Origin: Burkholderiaceae bacterium
Lineage (GTDB): Bacteria > Pseudomonadota > Gammaproteobacteria > Burkholderiales > Burkholderiaceae_C
Assembly (NCBI GenBank): GCA_004323695.1
Contig: SCRU01000069.1
Coordinates: 1-64,000, forward strand
Length of the DNA: 64,000 nt
Direction of reading: 5' to 3'
The translations under genes were made by a program, and so were the position numbers. This document shows, in pieces, positions 25,814 to 33,894 of this stretch. Below the pieces are notes generated by a model that was not told the DNA's origin, did not search any database, and saw only the letters and a list, made by a program, of their open reading frames with translations. The stretch's first letter is position 1; each line of letters starts with the position of its first letter.

Positions 25814-27456
25814 GATGCGGCCTTCTTTCCAAGAACGCGCGGAAACAGCGCCGGCTGGTTGCGATTCGGACCGTAATTGAGCACCATCGCAATGAAGTGC
25901 GCTGCGAATATCAGGTGCCCCATGCCCATGATGGCGCCTCCCCAGCTGCGGGCCTTGAGGTAGGGGATGGTCAGTGCCACCGAATCCATGAAGGGACGGG
26001 TTGCATCCAGCATGGCTTCACCCTGCAGCCAGCCGCCGATCGTCAAGCTGATGAAGTACAGCGCGAAACCGCCGCTGACCAGCCAGAAGTGGGCGGAAAT
26101 CAATCGGGGGTAGGGCCACTCTCGCCCCGTGATGCGCGGCATCACGAAATACATGGCGCCAAAAAACACCAGTGTGACGAAACCGTACAAACCCAGATGC
26201 GCGTGAGCAACGGTGAAATGCGTGAAGTGGGTAATGCGATTCACGCTGCGCAACGCCTCGAACGAGCCCTGCAGCGAACTGGCGGCGTACATCAAGCCAC
26301 CGACACCGATGAAACGCAGCGTCGGCGAGTAGCGGAAGGTGGACAGATGCCCCTCGAGCGTCTGATACATGTTCACGGAGAACGCCGCCACCGGGATGAT
26401 CATCATCATGCTTTGCACGATCGACAAGGTGATCATCCATTCCGGAACCGGGCCGCCGATCAGGTGGTGGCCGCCGACCTGGCCATAGAAAAAAGCCAAC
26501 GCCCAGAAGCCCAGCAGGGACAGGTTGTAGGACCGGATGGGTCGTCCGATGATTTTGGGCAGGAAGTAGTAGATGGAGGCCAGTGCCAGCGGCGTGTAGA
26601 ACAGCCCCAGCACGTTGTGGCCAAACCACCAGTTCATGGTGGCGGCCTGCACGCCGTGATAGAGGAACGGGAGCTTGGCCGTGATGAACAGCACGGGGAA
26701 CCAGAACAGAGCGGCCCCCATGTACCAGACGGATACATAAAGATGTTCGACCCGGCGGTTCACCAGTGTCAGCACCAGCGGCATGCCAATCAGGGCTCCG
26801 CCGACTGCCATCAAAATCGACACCTGCCACGGCATTTCAAGCCACATGAGGCCCGCGTTGAATCCCGCGGCGATGGCGCCCAGGCCGGCAATCAGGCCGG
26901 CGTTCCACAAAATGGCGCCCAAAAATGCGAAGCGCATGCCGATCAGCGGCGTTTTGAGCACGCGCGGAATGACGAACAACACCGTTCCCAGACCCGCCAT
27001 CGGCGCCCAGCCGTAAGCGACCGAATTGAGGTGGAGGGTCCGGATGATGCCGAACGTCAGCCACTGCTGCGAGGTGAGCCAGTCCGGATCGTGCAGCTTG
27101 ATCGAGGCGGTCAGACCCGCGGCAGACGCCACCAGCAGCCAGACCATGGCACAGCAGTAGAAGAAAAATATCAAGGGGCCGGTGGATGCATCCGCGCTGG
27201 CGCGCTCGGCAATCTCCTGCGGATCGCCATGCGCGGCGGTTCCGCTACCTGCGGTGTCGACGGCACCTTGCAACGCACGCTGGGAACTGGCTGTCCCCGC
27301 GGGCTCCTCGATCCGGCCAATTTCGCCGGGTGCGAAGATGACCTCGGCGCCGGCGCTGGTCCGATCAAACAGGCCGACGCGTTGCGACCAGATGAAGACC
27401 ACCAGCGCGACGAACGAGATGACGAACGCCGACAGCAAAATGGCAGCTGGATTCAT
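25810..27456 (-). CDS. cbb3-like haem-copper oxidase subunit I with CcoS-like N-terminal segment
   Basis: 548 residues, versus about 475 for typical CcoN. Residues 1-50 form a separate helix plus VGLFDRTSAGAEVIFAPGE, resembling the free-standing assembly protein CcoS; a polar linker leads to the CcoN-like core. All ligand positions align with CcoN: helix II IIRTLHLNSVAYGW (low-spin haem), helix VI WWFGHNVLGLFY (CuB), helix VII FFYGQVGGHHLIGG (two CuB His and the C-family cross-link Tyr of FFY), and helix X THFTHFTVAHAHLGLYGF. So the protein should reduce O2, or possibly NO, in the inner membrane. The GAGGAGGT ribosome-binding site is strong. It follows nnrS by 81 bp. Confidence 0.9.
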   Translation of the reverse strand: MNPAAILLSAFVISFVALVVFIWSQRVGLFDRTSAGAEVIFAPGEIGRIEEPAGTASSQRALQGAVDTAGSGTAAHGDPQEIAERASADASTGPLIFFFYCCAMVWLLVASAAGLTASIKLHDPDWLTSQQWLTFGIIRTLHLNSVAYGWAPMAGLGTVLFVIPRVLKTPLIGMRFAFLGAILWNAGLIAGLGAIAAGFNAGLMWLEMPWQVSILMAVGGALIGMPLVLTLVNRRVEHLYVSVWYMGAALFWFPVLFITAKLPFLYHGVQAATMNWWFGHNVLGLFYTPLALASIYYFLPKIIGRPIRSYNLSLLGFWALAFFYGQVGGHHLIGGPVPEWMITLSIVQSMMMIIPVAAFSVNMYQTLEGHLSTFRYSPTLRFIGVGGLMYAASSLQGSFEALRSVNRITHFTHFTVAHAHLGLYGFVTLVFFGAMYFVMPRITGREWPYPRLISAHFWLVSGGFALYFISLTIGGWLQGEAMLDATRPFMDSVALTIPYLKARSWGGAIMGMGHLIFAAHFIAMVLNYGPNRNQPALFPRVLGKKAAS

Positions 27457-27537
27457 GGAGACCTCCTCAAATTGGATTCGTTCGGGAATGCGACGAAATG
27501 CCTTATTTTTGGCTCATGGTAGGCGAAAGCTCGCGCA

Positions 27538-28743
27538 TTAGCCATCCTTCCCGTCCCGTCGGGTCTGTAGCAGCCATGGCGTGTAAATAGCCAGGTAAGT
27601 CCCGAAGGCGATGGCCCAAGTGAGCGCGGCGCCTGCCAGCGAGATCATCAGCAGGCGGGCCGACAGCAATGGCAAAACCACCCTCAAGAGCGCTGCTGTC
27701 ATCACCAGTGAGTAAGCCAGCACTTCCGGCCTGGATGCCTTCAGTGGCCGGCCAGTATGGCCGCGCGCGGTTCGGGTGATCATCCCGATGATGAGGCCGC
27801 CGGTCGCCCCCACCGCGAGCGCATGTACGCCGGCGGACACGGGCAGCAGCCCGATCCCGGACAATGCCAGCAGGCCCAATCCCAGCGGAATCCAGGCGTA
27901 GGACGCATGAAGTATCCACAGGATGGGCCGGTTGCCGGCGGCGCGCGGCCGCCAGCGCCATTGACGCACGAGATGCAGTGCTGCGGCCAGCCACAGCATC
28001 ACCAGCGCGGCGGCGCTTGCGGGTGCGCAGACCCACCATGTCAGGCCCAGCGCAGTGGTTGCCAGTGTCGCCATTTCGAGCTTTCGATTCGTCACCAGCT
28101 TCAGCCCCGGGATCGCATTGTTCATGAATGCGGGGATGACGCGCCCCGTAATCACGCATTCCACCATCACGATCAACGCAAGGCAGGCGAGCAGTGGCTG
28201 CATCGGTGAAATGGCCAGGAATCCCATGACCGCCAGATGAAAGGCGAGATTGGTCAGCGCCATCAAGATCAACAGCATGACCAGGGGCAGGTTGCGCCGG
28301 TTCCGGGCGCGGATCAGGACAACGGCCAAGGCGATGGCGACCAGAGGCAGCAACGCCAGGTCGAGCACCGCATAGACGGGATAGGGACCGGTCACGGCCG
28401 TGACGCGGGCGGCCAGCCAGAGAAGCGCCAGGGCGCCGAGCACGCCCCCGCGTGGTGTCGCCAGCCCGGTCCATGCCTTGACGGCGGTCAGCAGAAAACC
28501 AACGATCACCGTCGCGGCAAACCCGAAGAGCATCTCGTGGGCATGCCACAAAATAGCAGGCAGCGATGGTTCAAAGGAGACTTGCCCGAGGTACACGGCG
28601 GCCCACCAGGGAATAGCCAGCGCGGCGAACAGTGCGGCGCCAAGGTAGAAAGGCCGAAAACCGAGACGCAGCAAGGGCAGTCCCCTCACGGTGGGCGTGC
28701 TCCCGGTCGCGTCAGGTCGCAGCGGAATGGAAGGCAGTTTCAT
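27538..28743 (-). CDS. nnrS: NnrS family membrane protein
   Basis: 401 residues, about twelve hydrophobic helices. LLRLGFRPFYLGAALFAALA, ILWHAHEMLFGFAATVIVGF, LLTAVKAWTG and the TGRVIPAFMNNAIPG block are typical of NnrS, a haem- and copper-containing protein that lessens damage by NO to iron metabolism. It is the first gene of the minus-strand oxidase operon. A 23-bp NsrR-like site (28777-28799) lies 34-56 bp upstream of its ATG, so NO-dependent derepression of the whole operon is likely. Confidence 0.95.
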   Translation of the reverse strand: MKLPSIPLRPDATGSTPTVRGLPLLRLGFRPFYLGAALFAALAIPWWAAVYLGQVSFEPSLPAILWHAHEMLFGFAATVIVGFLLTAVKAWTGLATPRGGVLGALALLWLAARVTAVTGPYPVYAVLDLALLPLVAIALAVVLIRARNRRNLPLVMLLILMALTNLAFHLAVMGFLAISPMQPLLACLALIVMVECVITGRVIPAFMNNAIPGLKLVTNRKLEMATLATTALGLTWWVCAPASAAALVMLWLAAALHLVRQWRWRPRAAGNRPILWILHASYAWIPLGLGLLALSGIGLLPVSAGVHALAVGATGGLIIGMITRTARGHTGRPLKASRPEVLAYSLVMTAALLRVVLPLLSARLLMISLAGAALTWAIAFGTYLAIYTPWLLQTRRDGKDG

Positions 28744-28776
28744 GGCCCTGGGCGGCTGGATGGCCAGCGTCTTTAT

Positions 28777-28799
28777 AAGAAATATTTAAAATGAATGTT
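28777..28799. promoter_or_regulatory. NsrR-like operator upstream of the nnrS-oxidase operon
   Basis: AAGAAATATTT, one base, then AAATGAATGTT. By hand 17 of 23 positions match the NsrR consensus with Y/R allowed, and the last nine bases ATGAATGTT equal one arm of the palindrome at 21429-21451. It lies just upstream of nnrS and about 100 bp upstream of the divergent SirB2 gene. Confidence 0.6.
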
Positions 28800-28902
28800 A
28801 TAGTGAATTGTACTTCAAGGCAATGCCTGAAAAGAAGTTTGATGGAGTTGTCGGCGCTGGTGCCGCCGGCCGACGTATGCTTGAAAAGGACGCCCGAACC
28901 GA

Positions 28903-29283
28903 ATGAACTATGAAGCCGTGAAGTCGCTGCACGTTGGCTGCGTGGCCCTCAGCATCAGCCTGTTCACCTTGCGCGCGGCCCTGCAATGGCAGAACGTGGC
29001 GTGGCGCCGCTGGCGCGTGCTGCGGATCGCCCCGCATGTCGTGGACACGGTGCTGCTGGGGTCGGCGCTGTGGCTCTGCTGGATCATCGGGCAATATCCT
29101 TTTGTGCAGGGCTGGCTCACGGCCAAGGTATTGGCACTGGCGGCCTATATCCTGCTGGGTCGGATGGCCCTGGGGCGGACCGCCGCAAACGGAAAACGCC
29201 TGGCGGCGTTCGTCGCGGCGTTGTGCTGCGTGGGCTATATCGTAGGCGTGGCGCTGACCCACTCGCCCACGTGGGGGCGGTAG
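28903..29283 (+). CDS. SirB2 family membrane protein
   Basis: 126 residues, four membrane helices: HVGCVALSISLFTLRAALQW, IAPHVVDTVLLGSALWLCWI, WLTAKVLALAAYILLGRMAL and FVAALCCVGYIVGVALTHSP. The KxxHxxxVxxSxxxFxxR start and HxxDTxLLxxxxxL motif define SirB2, an uncharacterised inner-membrane family. His in helices 1 and 2 could bind haem, but this is speculative. It is divergent from nnrS across 159 bp containing the NsrR-like site, so it may share that control. Confidence 0.88.
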   Translation: MNYEAVKSLHVGCVALSISLFTLRAALQWQNVAWRRWRVLRIAPHVVDTVLLGSALWLCWIIGQYPFVQGWLTAKVLALAAYILLGRMALGRTAANGKRLAAFVAALCCVGYIVGVALTHSPTWGR

Positions 29284-29290
29284 CGTCCGT

Positions 29291-30934
29291 TCAGGACGGG
29301 CTGCCCAGAACCATTTCGCGCAGCTTGAATTTCTGGATCTTGCCCGACGGCGTCGTGGGCATCGCGTCCTGCAGCAAAACGCGCTCGGGCATGTACGGGG
29401 CGGCGACCTTCAGCGCCTTCAGGTGTTCGACCAGCATCGCGAGGTCGAAGTGCTGGCCGGGTTTGGCGACGACCACCGCGCAGGCGCGCTCGCCCAATCG
29501 ATCGTCCGGGTACGCGACGATCGCCACCTGCTGAACCGCAGGGTGCTTGTACAGCAAGGCTTCGATTTCCATCACCGGAATGTTCTCGCCGCCCCGGATG
29601 ATCACGTCCTTGCTGCGGCCGGTGATGCGGATATAGCCCTTGTCGTCCAGGCGTGCCAGATCGCCGGTATCGAACCAGCCCTGTGCGTCGGTGTTGTTCA
29701 GTTGCGGGCGCTTCAGGTAGCCGCCGAAGTTCGAGCAGGCGCGCAGCAGCAGGCGGCCGCTTTCACCCGTCGGCAGCGCCGTGCCATCGACCGCGGCCAC
29801 TTTCACCTCGACGCCGGGCAACGGCACGCCGTCGGTGTTGACCGATCGATCCGGCGGGTCGGAGGGTAGCGTGGTGGTGACGGCTCCGTTTTCCGTCATG
29901 CCCCAGGCCGAGACGATGTCGGCGCCCAGCGCGGCGCGCGCCTGCTCGACCAGCGGGCCGGGAATCGGCGCGCCAGCGCACAGAAAAGTCTTGAGCGTCG
30001 GCACCGCCAGTCCACCGTCGGCAACGTTGCGCGCCAGATCCGTGAGAAACGGCGTCGAAGCCATCGTGAACGTGGCCTTTTCGGCACGGATCAGATCGAT
30101 CGCCTTCTTCGGGTCCCAGATGTCCTGCAGCACCGCACTGGCGCGCAGGATGATGGGCATCATCAGGCCGTACATGAAGCCGGTCTGATGCGCCATGGGC
30201 GAGGCCATCAGTATCACGTCGTCCCGGCCCAGGCCCAGGCGCTCGGCGTAGGGCAGGATGTTGGCAAACAAGGTGTTGGCCGTATGCATGGCGCCCTTGG
30301 GCTCTCCCGTGGTGCCGCTGGTATAGATGAGCTGTGTCACGTCGTCCGGGCCGGGCCGGTGGCTGCACAGGATGGTGCGCGCGTCGGGGTCTTTTTCCCA
30401 TGCCGGGCCGGACAGCAGCTTTTCGAAGCTGTTGCCGGCAGTGCCGCCAATCGTCACCACGCGCTCGAGCCGCGGCAGTTGCGCCTGCAACTCCAGCCCC
30501 ATTTGCTCGTAGTCGAAACCGCGGAACAGCTTCGGACACACAAATATCTTGGCCTCGCCGTGCGCGAGCATGAAGCCGAGCTCACGCGCGCGAAAGATGG
30601 TCATCAACGGATTCATCACCGCGCCGATGCGCGAGCACGCCAGATACATCAGCGTGAATTGCCACCCGTTCGGCAGCTGGCAGGCCACGACGTCGTCCTT
30701 CCCGACCCCAAGCCGATGCAGCCCGATGGCGATCCGGTCGGCCATGCCCGCCATCTCGCGATAGGTGAAGCGCCGGACCGCGCCGTCCCCGGCATGCGTC
30801 GCGGTCAGCGCCAGCTTGTCGGGGCACTGCGCAAGGCAGGCATCGAGTTCGTCGTTGATGGTGCGGTCGTGCCACAGACCCGCGGCGATCATCTGCGCGC
30901 GCCGGGCGGGGATCAGGATTGCATCGAATTTCAT
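29291..30934 (-). CDS. aliA: Acyl-CoA synthetase, probable cyclohexanecarboxylate-CoA ligase (AliA-like)
   Basis: 547 residues, an ANL-superfamily adenylating enzyme. LIYTSGTTGEPKGAMHTANT is the P-loop (A3), ADIVSAWGMTENGAVTT the A5 region, GWFDTGDLARLDDKGYIRIT the A7/A8 hinge, and PTTPSGKIQKFKLRE contains the A10 Lys. It activates a carboxylic acid to its CoA thioester. Identity as AliA rests on context: the same operon carries an acyl-CoA dehydrogenase, a crotonase and a BadH-like dehydrogenase with a MarR regulator, as in the Rhodopseudomonas aliphatic-ring pathway. A medium-chain fatty acid substrate cannot be excluded. Last gene of the operon, 52 bp after the dehydrogenase. Confidence 0.82.
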   Translation of the reverse strand: MKFDAILIPARRAQMIAAGLWHDRTINDELDACLAQCPDKLALTATHAGDGAVRRFTYREMAGMADRIAIGLHRLGVGKDDVVACQLPNGWQFTLMYLACSRIGAVMNPLMTIFRARELGFMLAHGEAKIFVCPKLFRGFDYEQMGLELQAQLPRLERVVTIGGTAGNSFEKLLSGPAWEKDPDARTILCSHRPGPDDVTQLIYTSGTTGEPKGAMHTANTLFANILPYAERLGLGRDDVILMASPMAHQTGFMYGLMMPIILRASAVLQDIWDPKKAIDLIRAEKATFTMASTPFLTDLARNVADGGLAVPTLKTFLCAGAPIPGPLVEQARAALGADIVSAWGMTENGAVTTTLPSDPPDRSVNTDGVPLPGVEVKVAAVDGTALPTGESGRLLLRACSNFGGYLKRPQLNNTDAQGWFDTGDLARLDDKGYIRITGRSKDVIIRGGENIPVMEIEALLYKHPAVQQVAIVAYPDDRLGERACAVVVAKPGQHFDLAMLVEHLKALKVAAPYMPERVLLQDAMPTTPSGKIQKFKLREMVLGSPS

Positions 30935-30986
30935 AGCAATATCTCCATATGTTGAAATGGCTACTGAGCACTTTCCTGCCGAAAAC

Positions 30987-32144
30987 TCACACGCCGACGG
31001 CAGCGCGCCCGGCGCGGGCGCGGGCGACGATGGTCTTCATGATCTGCGCGGTGCCGTCACCGATCTGGAAGCCCAGCACGTCGCGCAGCCGCTGCTCCAT
31101 GACACCGCGGTCATAGCCGCCATGTCCGAACGACAGCAGACACTGATGCACGGCGTCGTACGCCAGTTTCGGCGCCCACCACTTGCACATCGCGGCCTCG
31201 GCGCCGTGCGGCGCACCCCGGTCCTTGAGCCACAGGGTCTGGAGGCACAACAGGCGTGCCGCCCCAACCTGGGTGTCGAGTTCGGCCAGTGGATGCGACA
31301 CCCCCTGGAACGCCGACAGCGGCTTGCCGAACGCCTCGCGCTGCGCCACATAGTCCCAGGCTTCTTCCAGTGCCACGCGGGCCACGGCGAGCACCTGCAG
31401 GCCGATCAGCGCGCGCGAGAAATCGAAGCCCTGCATCACCTGCGCAAAGCCCTGGTTCTCGTCGCCCAGCCGGTAAGTCGCCGGCACGCGCACGTTCTCG
31501 AAGAAGATCGAACCTCGCCCGATCGCGCGCTGGCCGTGGCAGTCGAACCGGTTCGTGGTGATCCCCGGCAGGTCCATCGGGATCAGCAGGGCCGTGATGC
31601 CGCGGGCCGCCGACTCCACCGATCCGGTACGGCCGAACACGATCGCCGCATCGGCCTGGTCGGCGGCCGAAATCGAGGCCTTCTCGCCGTTCACGACGTA
31701 CTCGTTGCCGATCCGTTCGAAGCGCAGCCGCAGATTGCCCGCATCGGAGCCGCCACGCGGCTCGGTCAGCGCGATCGCGAACAGCGCCTCGCCGCGAACG
31801 AGCCTTTCGAGCCACGGCTTGACCATGCCGGGTTGACCGTGCTGCGACAGGATCTGGCCGTTCAGCGAGGCCAGCAGGTTGATGTAGCTGATGGACAGGT
31901 CGGCGCGCGCGATCTCTTCGTGGATCACGCCGGCCGCCAGGCAGCCCAGGCCCTGACCGCCGAATTCCTCGGGCAACTCCGGCGCGATGAAGCCCAGTTC
32001 CCCCATCTCCCGCATCAGCGCACGGTCCAGCACGCGGGTCTGGTCGCGTTCCAGAAAGCCCGGCGCGACCCGGTCCGTGGCGAAGCGACGCGCCTGCTCG
32101 GCGACCGCCATCAGATCGTCGTCGATGTAAGGGTTGCGGTTCAT
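30987..32144 (-). CDS. aliB: Acyl-CoA dehydrogenase, probable cyclohexanecarboxyl-CoA dehydrogenase (AliB-like)
   Basis: 385 residues from ATG 32144 (AGGG ribosome-binding site); GTG 32150 is a near alternative. FAD-dependent fold: FAIALTEPRGGSDAGNLRLR is the flavin/acyl-binding signature, RVALEEAWDYVAQREAFGKP the later motif, and LLSFGHGGYDRGVMEQRLRD the C-terminal block. In this last block many acyl-CoA dehydrogenases have the catalytic Glu at a position read here as GGYD, so the base may be Asp or lie elsewhere. The proposed reaction is CHC-CoA to cyclohex-1-ene-carboxyl-CoA. It starts 7 bp after the crotonase stop. Confidence 0.82.
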   Translation of the reverse strand: MNRNPYIDDDLMAVAEQARRFATDRVAPGFLERDQTRVLDRALMREMGELGFIAPELPEEFGGQGLGCLAAGVIHEEIARADLSISYINLLASLNGQILSQHGQPGMVKPWLERLVRGEALFAIALTEPRGGSDAGNLRLRFERIGNEYVVNGEKASISAADQADAAIVFGRTGSVESAARGITALLIPMDLPGITTNRFDCHGQRAIGRGSIFFENVRVPATYRLGDENQGFAQVMQGFDFSRALIGLQVLAVARVALEEAWDYVAQREAFGKPLSAFQGVSHPLAELDTQVGAARLLCLQTLWLKDRGAPHGAEAAMCKWWAPKLAYDAVHQCLLSFGHGGYDRGVMEQRLRDVLGFQIGDGTAQIMKTIVARARAGRAAVGV

Positions 32145-32151
32145 ATCCACC

Positions 32152-32961
32152 CTAGAGCGAGGTCGGCGCGGCGGAAGGAAACCGGGGCGCGCGCTTTTCT
32201 CGCAGCGCGGTGTAGCCCTCGACCACGTCGGGGCCCATGAAGCAAAGCATTTCGTAGGCCGCGGATTGATCGAAGATCGGGCCGGCGTTGCGGATCCAGC
32301 TGCTGAGCGCGCGCTTGGTGAGCCGGATCGCAGGTTGCGAGCCGGTGGCGATCACGCCCGCCACGCGCAGCGCTTCGTCCAGCACCTGTTCCCTGCCGAC
32401 GGCCTTCGAAACCAGCCCGATACGCTCGGCCTCGGCGCCATTCAGCATCTCGCCCGTCAGCAGGTAGTAGTTGGCCTTGGCGGGACCAACCAGCAGGGGC
32501 CAGGCAATGGCGGCATGGTCCCCGGCAGCGACACCGAGCTTCACGTGGCCGTCGCCGATCTTGGCATCTTGCGCGCAAATGGAAATGTCGGCGAGCAGGC
32601 CGACCACCGCGCCCGCTCCCACGGCGACGCCATTGATCGCCGAAATGATCGGCTTCTCGCAATTGACGATGCCGTAGACCAGTTCGCTCATCTCGCGCAG
32701 CATGTGGCCGACGCGCTCGTGGTTGCCGGCCAGGCGTTCAACCATCGCGAGGTCGCCGCCCGCGGAAAATGCCTTGCCAGCGCCCGTGATGACGGCGACC
32801 CGGGTCTGCTCATCCTTCGAAACATCGGACCACACGCGCGCCAACTCGCCGTGCATTTGCTCGTCCGTCGCGTTGTACTTCTCGGGGCGGTTCATCGTGA
32901 TCAGCAGCACGCCGTCGGGTTTGTGCTCGAACTTGAGTTGGTGGTATCCGGTGTAATCCAT
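32152..32961 (-). CDS. Enoyl-CoA hydratase/isomerase family protein
   Basis: 269 residues, a crotonase-fold protein. NRPEKYNATDEQMHGELARV, ITGAGKAFSAGGDLAMVERL (oxyanion-hole residues) and ISAINGVAVGAGAVVGLLAD are clear. KIGDGHVKLGVAAGDHAAIA stands where hydratases have their second catalytic Glu, and here it reads GVAAGD. In the operon it would be expected to hydrate cyclohexenecarboxyl-CoA (the BadK role), but it does not closely resemble BadK as I recall it and is clearly not the ring-opening BadI. ATG 32961 follows an AAGGAGAAA ribosome-binding site, 34 bp after the BadH-like stop. Confidence 0.85.
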   Translation of the reverse strand: MDYTGYHQLKFEHKPDGVLLITMNRPEKYNATDEQMHGELARVWSDVSKDEQTRVAVITGAGKAFSAGGDLAMVERLAGNHERVGHMLREMSELVYGIVNCEKPIISAINGVAVGAGAVVGLLADISICAQDAKIGDGHVKLGVAAGDHAAIAWPLLVGPAKANYYLLTGEMLNGAEAERIGLVSKAVGREQVLDEALRVAGVIATGSQPAIRLTKRALSSWIRNAGPIFDQSAAYEMLCFMGPDVVEGYTALREKRAPRFPSAAPTSL

Positions 32962-32995
32962 GGGTTTCTCCTTTTCAATGGGGGTTTGACAACTT

Positions 32996-33763
32996 TCAGC
33001 CATTCATGGTCAGGCCGCCCGAGACGCTGAGCACCTGGCCGGTCACGTAGGCCGCATCGTCGCTGGCGAAAAACAGGATGGCGCCTGGCAGATCGCCCGG
33101 CTGGCCGATGCGCCCGAGCGGTATCGAGCGCGTGAAGGCGTCCATGAGCTTTTCGGGGTTGCCGGCGCCCTCCTTGTAGTCGGCGAACAGCGCGGTATCG
33201 GTCGGGCCAGGGCACACCACGTTGACGGTGATGCCGTGGCGCGCATGTTCGCGAGCGATGGTCTTGGAGAACGCGACCAGCCCGCCCTTGCAGGCCGCGT
33301 ACACCGCCTCGCCGGAGGAGCCGACACGCGCCGCGTCGGACGCGATGTTGACGATGCGCCCCGCCTTGCGCGCCGCCATGCCGGGCAGCACCGCGTGGTG
33401 CATGTGCAGTGCACCGGTCAGGTTGATCGCGATCAGCTTGTCCCACTGCGCCGGTTCGGTCTTGGTGAAAGGTCTGAACACGTCCCAGCCCGCGTTGTTG
33501 ACCAGCACGTCGATCGGACCCAGTTGGTCCTGCACCGCCCGCACGGCAGCATCGACGCTGGCCCGATCAGTGATGTCGCAGCGCAGCGCCTGCGCCTGGC
33601 CGCCGTCGGCGCGTATCAGCGCGGCGACCTTTTCGGCCGCCTCCGGGTTCAGGTCGAGCACCGCCACCCTGGCGCCCTCCTGCGCGAAGCGGCGGCAGGT
33701 GGCCCCGCCGATCCCGCCGCCGCCGCCGGTGACGACCACGGTCCTGCCTTCAAATCTTGGCAT
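32996..33763 (-). CDS. badH: Probable 2-hydroxycyclohexanecarboxyl-CoA dehydrogenase (BadH-like SDR)
   Basis: 255 residues from ATG 33763, chosen because GGAG lies seven bases upstream and the length equals that of BadH as I recall it. Classical SDR: VVVTGGGGGIGGATCRRFAQ (TGxxxGIG), CDIT, VLVNNAGWDVF, and the catalytic Ser/Tyr/Lys in ASDAARVGSSGEAVYAACKG. The glycine-rich start, NNAGWD, TGALHMHHAVLPGM and CPGPTDTALFAD wording closely matches Rhodopseudomonas BadH from memory. It oxidises 2-hydroxy-CHC-CoA to the 2-keto form with NAD. First gene of the operon, divergent from the MarR regulator. Confidence 0.88.
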   Translation of the reverse strand: MPRFEGRTVVVTGGGGGIGGATCRRFAQEGARVAVLDLNPEAAEKVAALIRADGGQAQALRCDITDRASVDAAVRAVQDQLGPIDVLVNNAGWDVFRPFTKTEPAQWDKLIAINLTGALHMHHAVLPGMAARKAGRIVNIASDAARVGSSGEAVYAACKGGLVAFSKTIAREHARHGITVNVVCPGPTDTALFADYKEGAGNPEKLMDAFTRSIPLGRIGQPGDLPGAILFFASDDAAYVTGQVLSVSGGLTMNG

Positions 33764-33894
33764 GAGTTTCTCCATCGATGGTGAATCTTGCTACCGTCGC
33801 TTCACGGTCTTTTTGCTATCTATATGTGTAAATATATTGACGTAGTATCATGCATTCACGTGCCCAGCGCAATCGCAATTCTTGAGAGGAAATT
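33764..33894. promoter_or_regulatory. AT-rich divergent promoter region of the alicyclic-acid operon
   Basis: 131 bp between the BadH-like and MarR genes. It contains a weak inverted repeat TATAT-GTGTAA-ATATA at 33821-33836 inside an AT-rich tract, suited to a MarR operator or a -10 region. No promoter could be assigned with certainty. Confidence 0.4.

Noticed and set aside
25897-27522. 541-codon plus-strand open frame opposite the oxidase subunit I gene
   Set aside because: His/Gln/Arg-rich translation without motifs; the minus strand encodes a clear membrane oxidase.
28791-28913. 40-codon frame starting in the nnrS operator and ending at the SirB2 start
   Set aside because: No ribosome-binding site, no similarity and a start inside the palindrome; probably chance.
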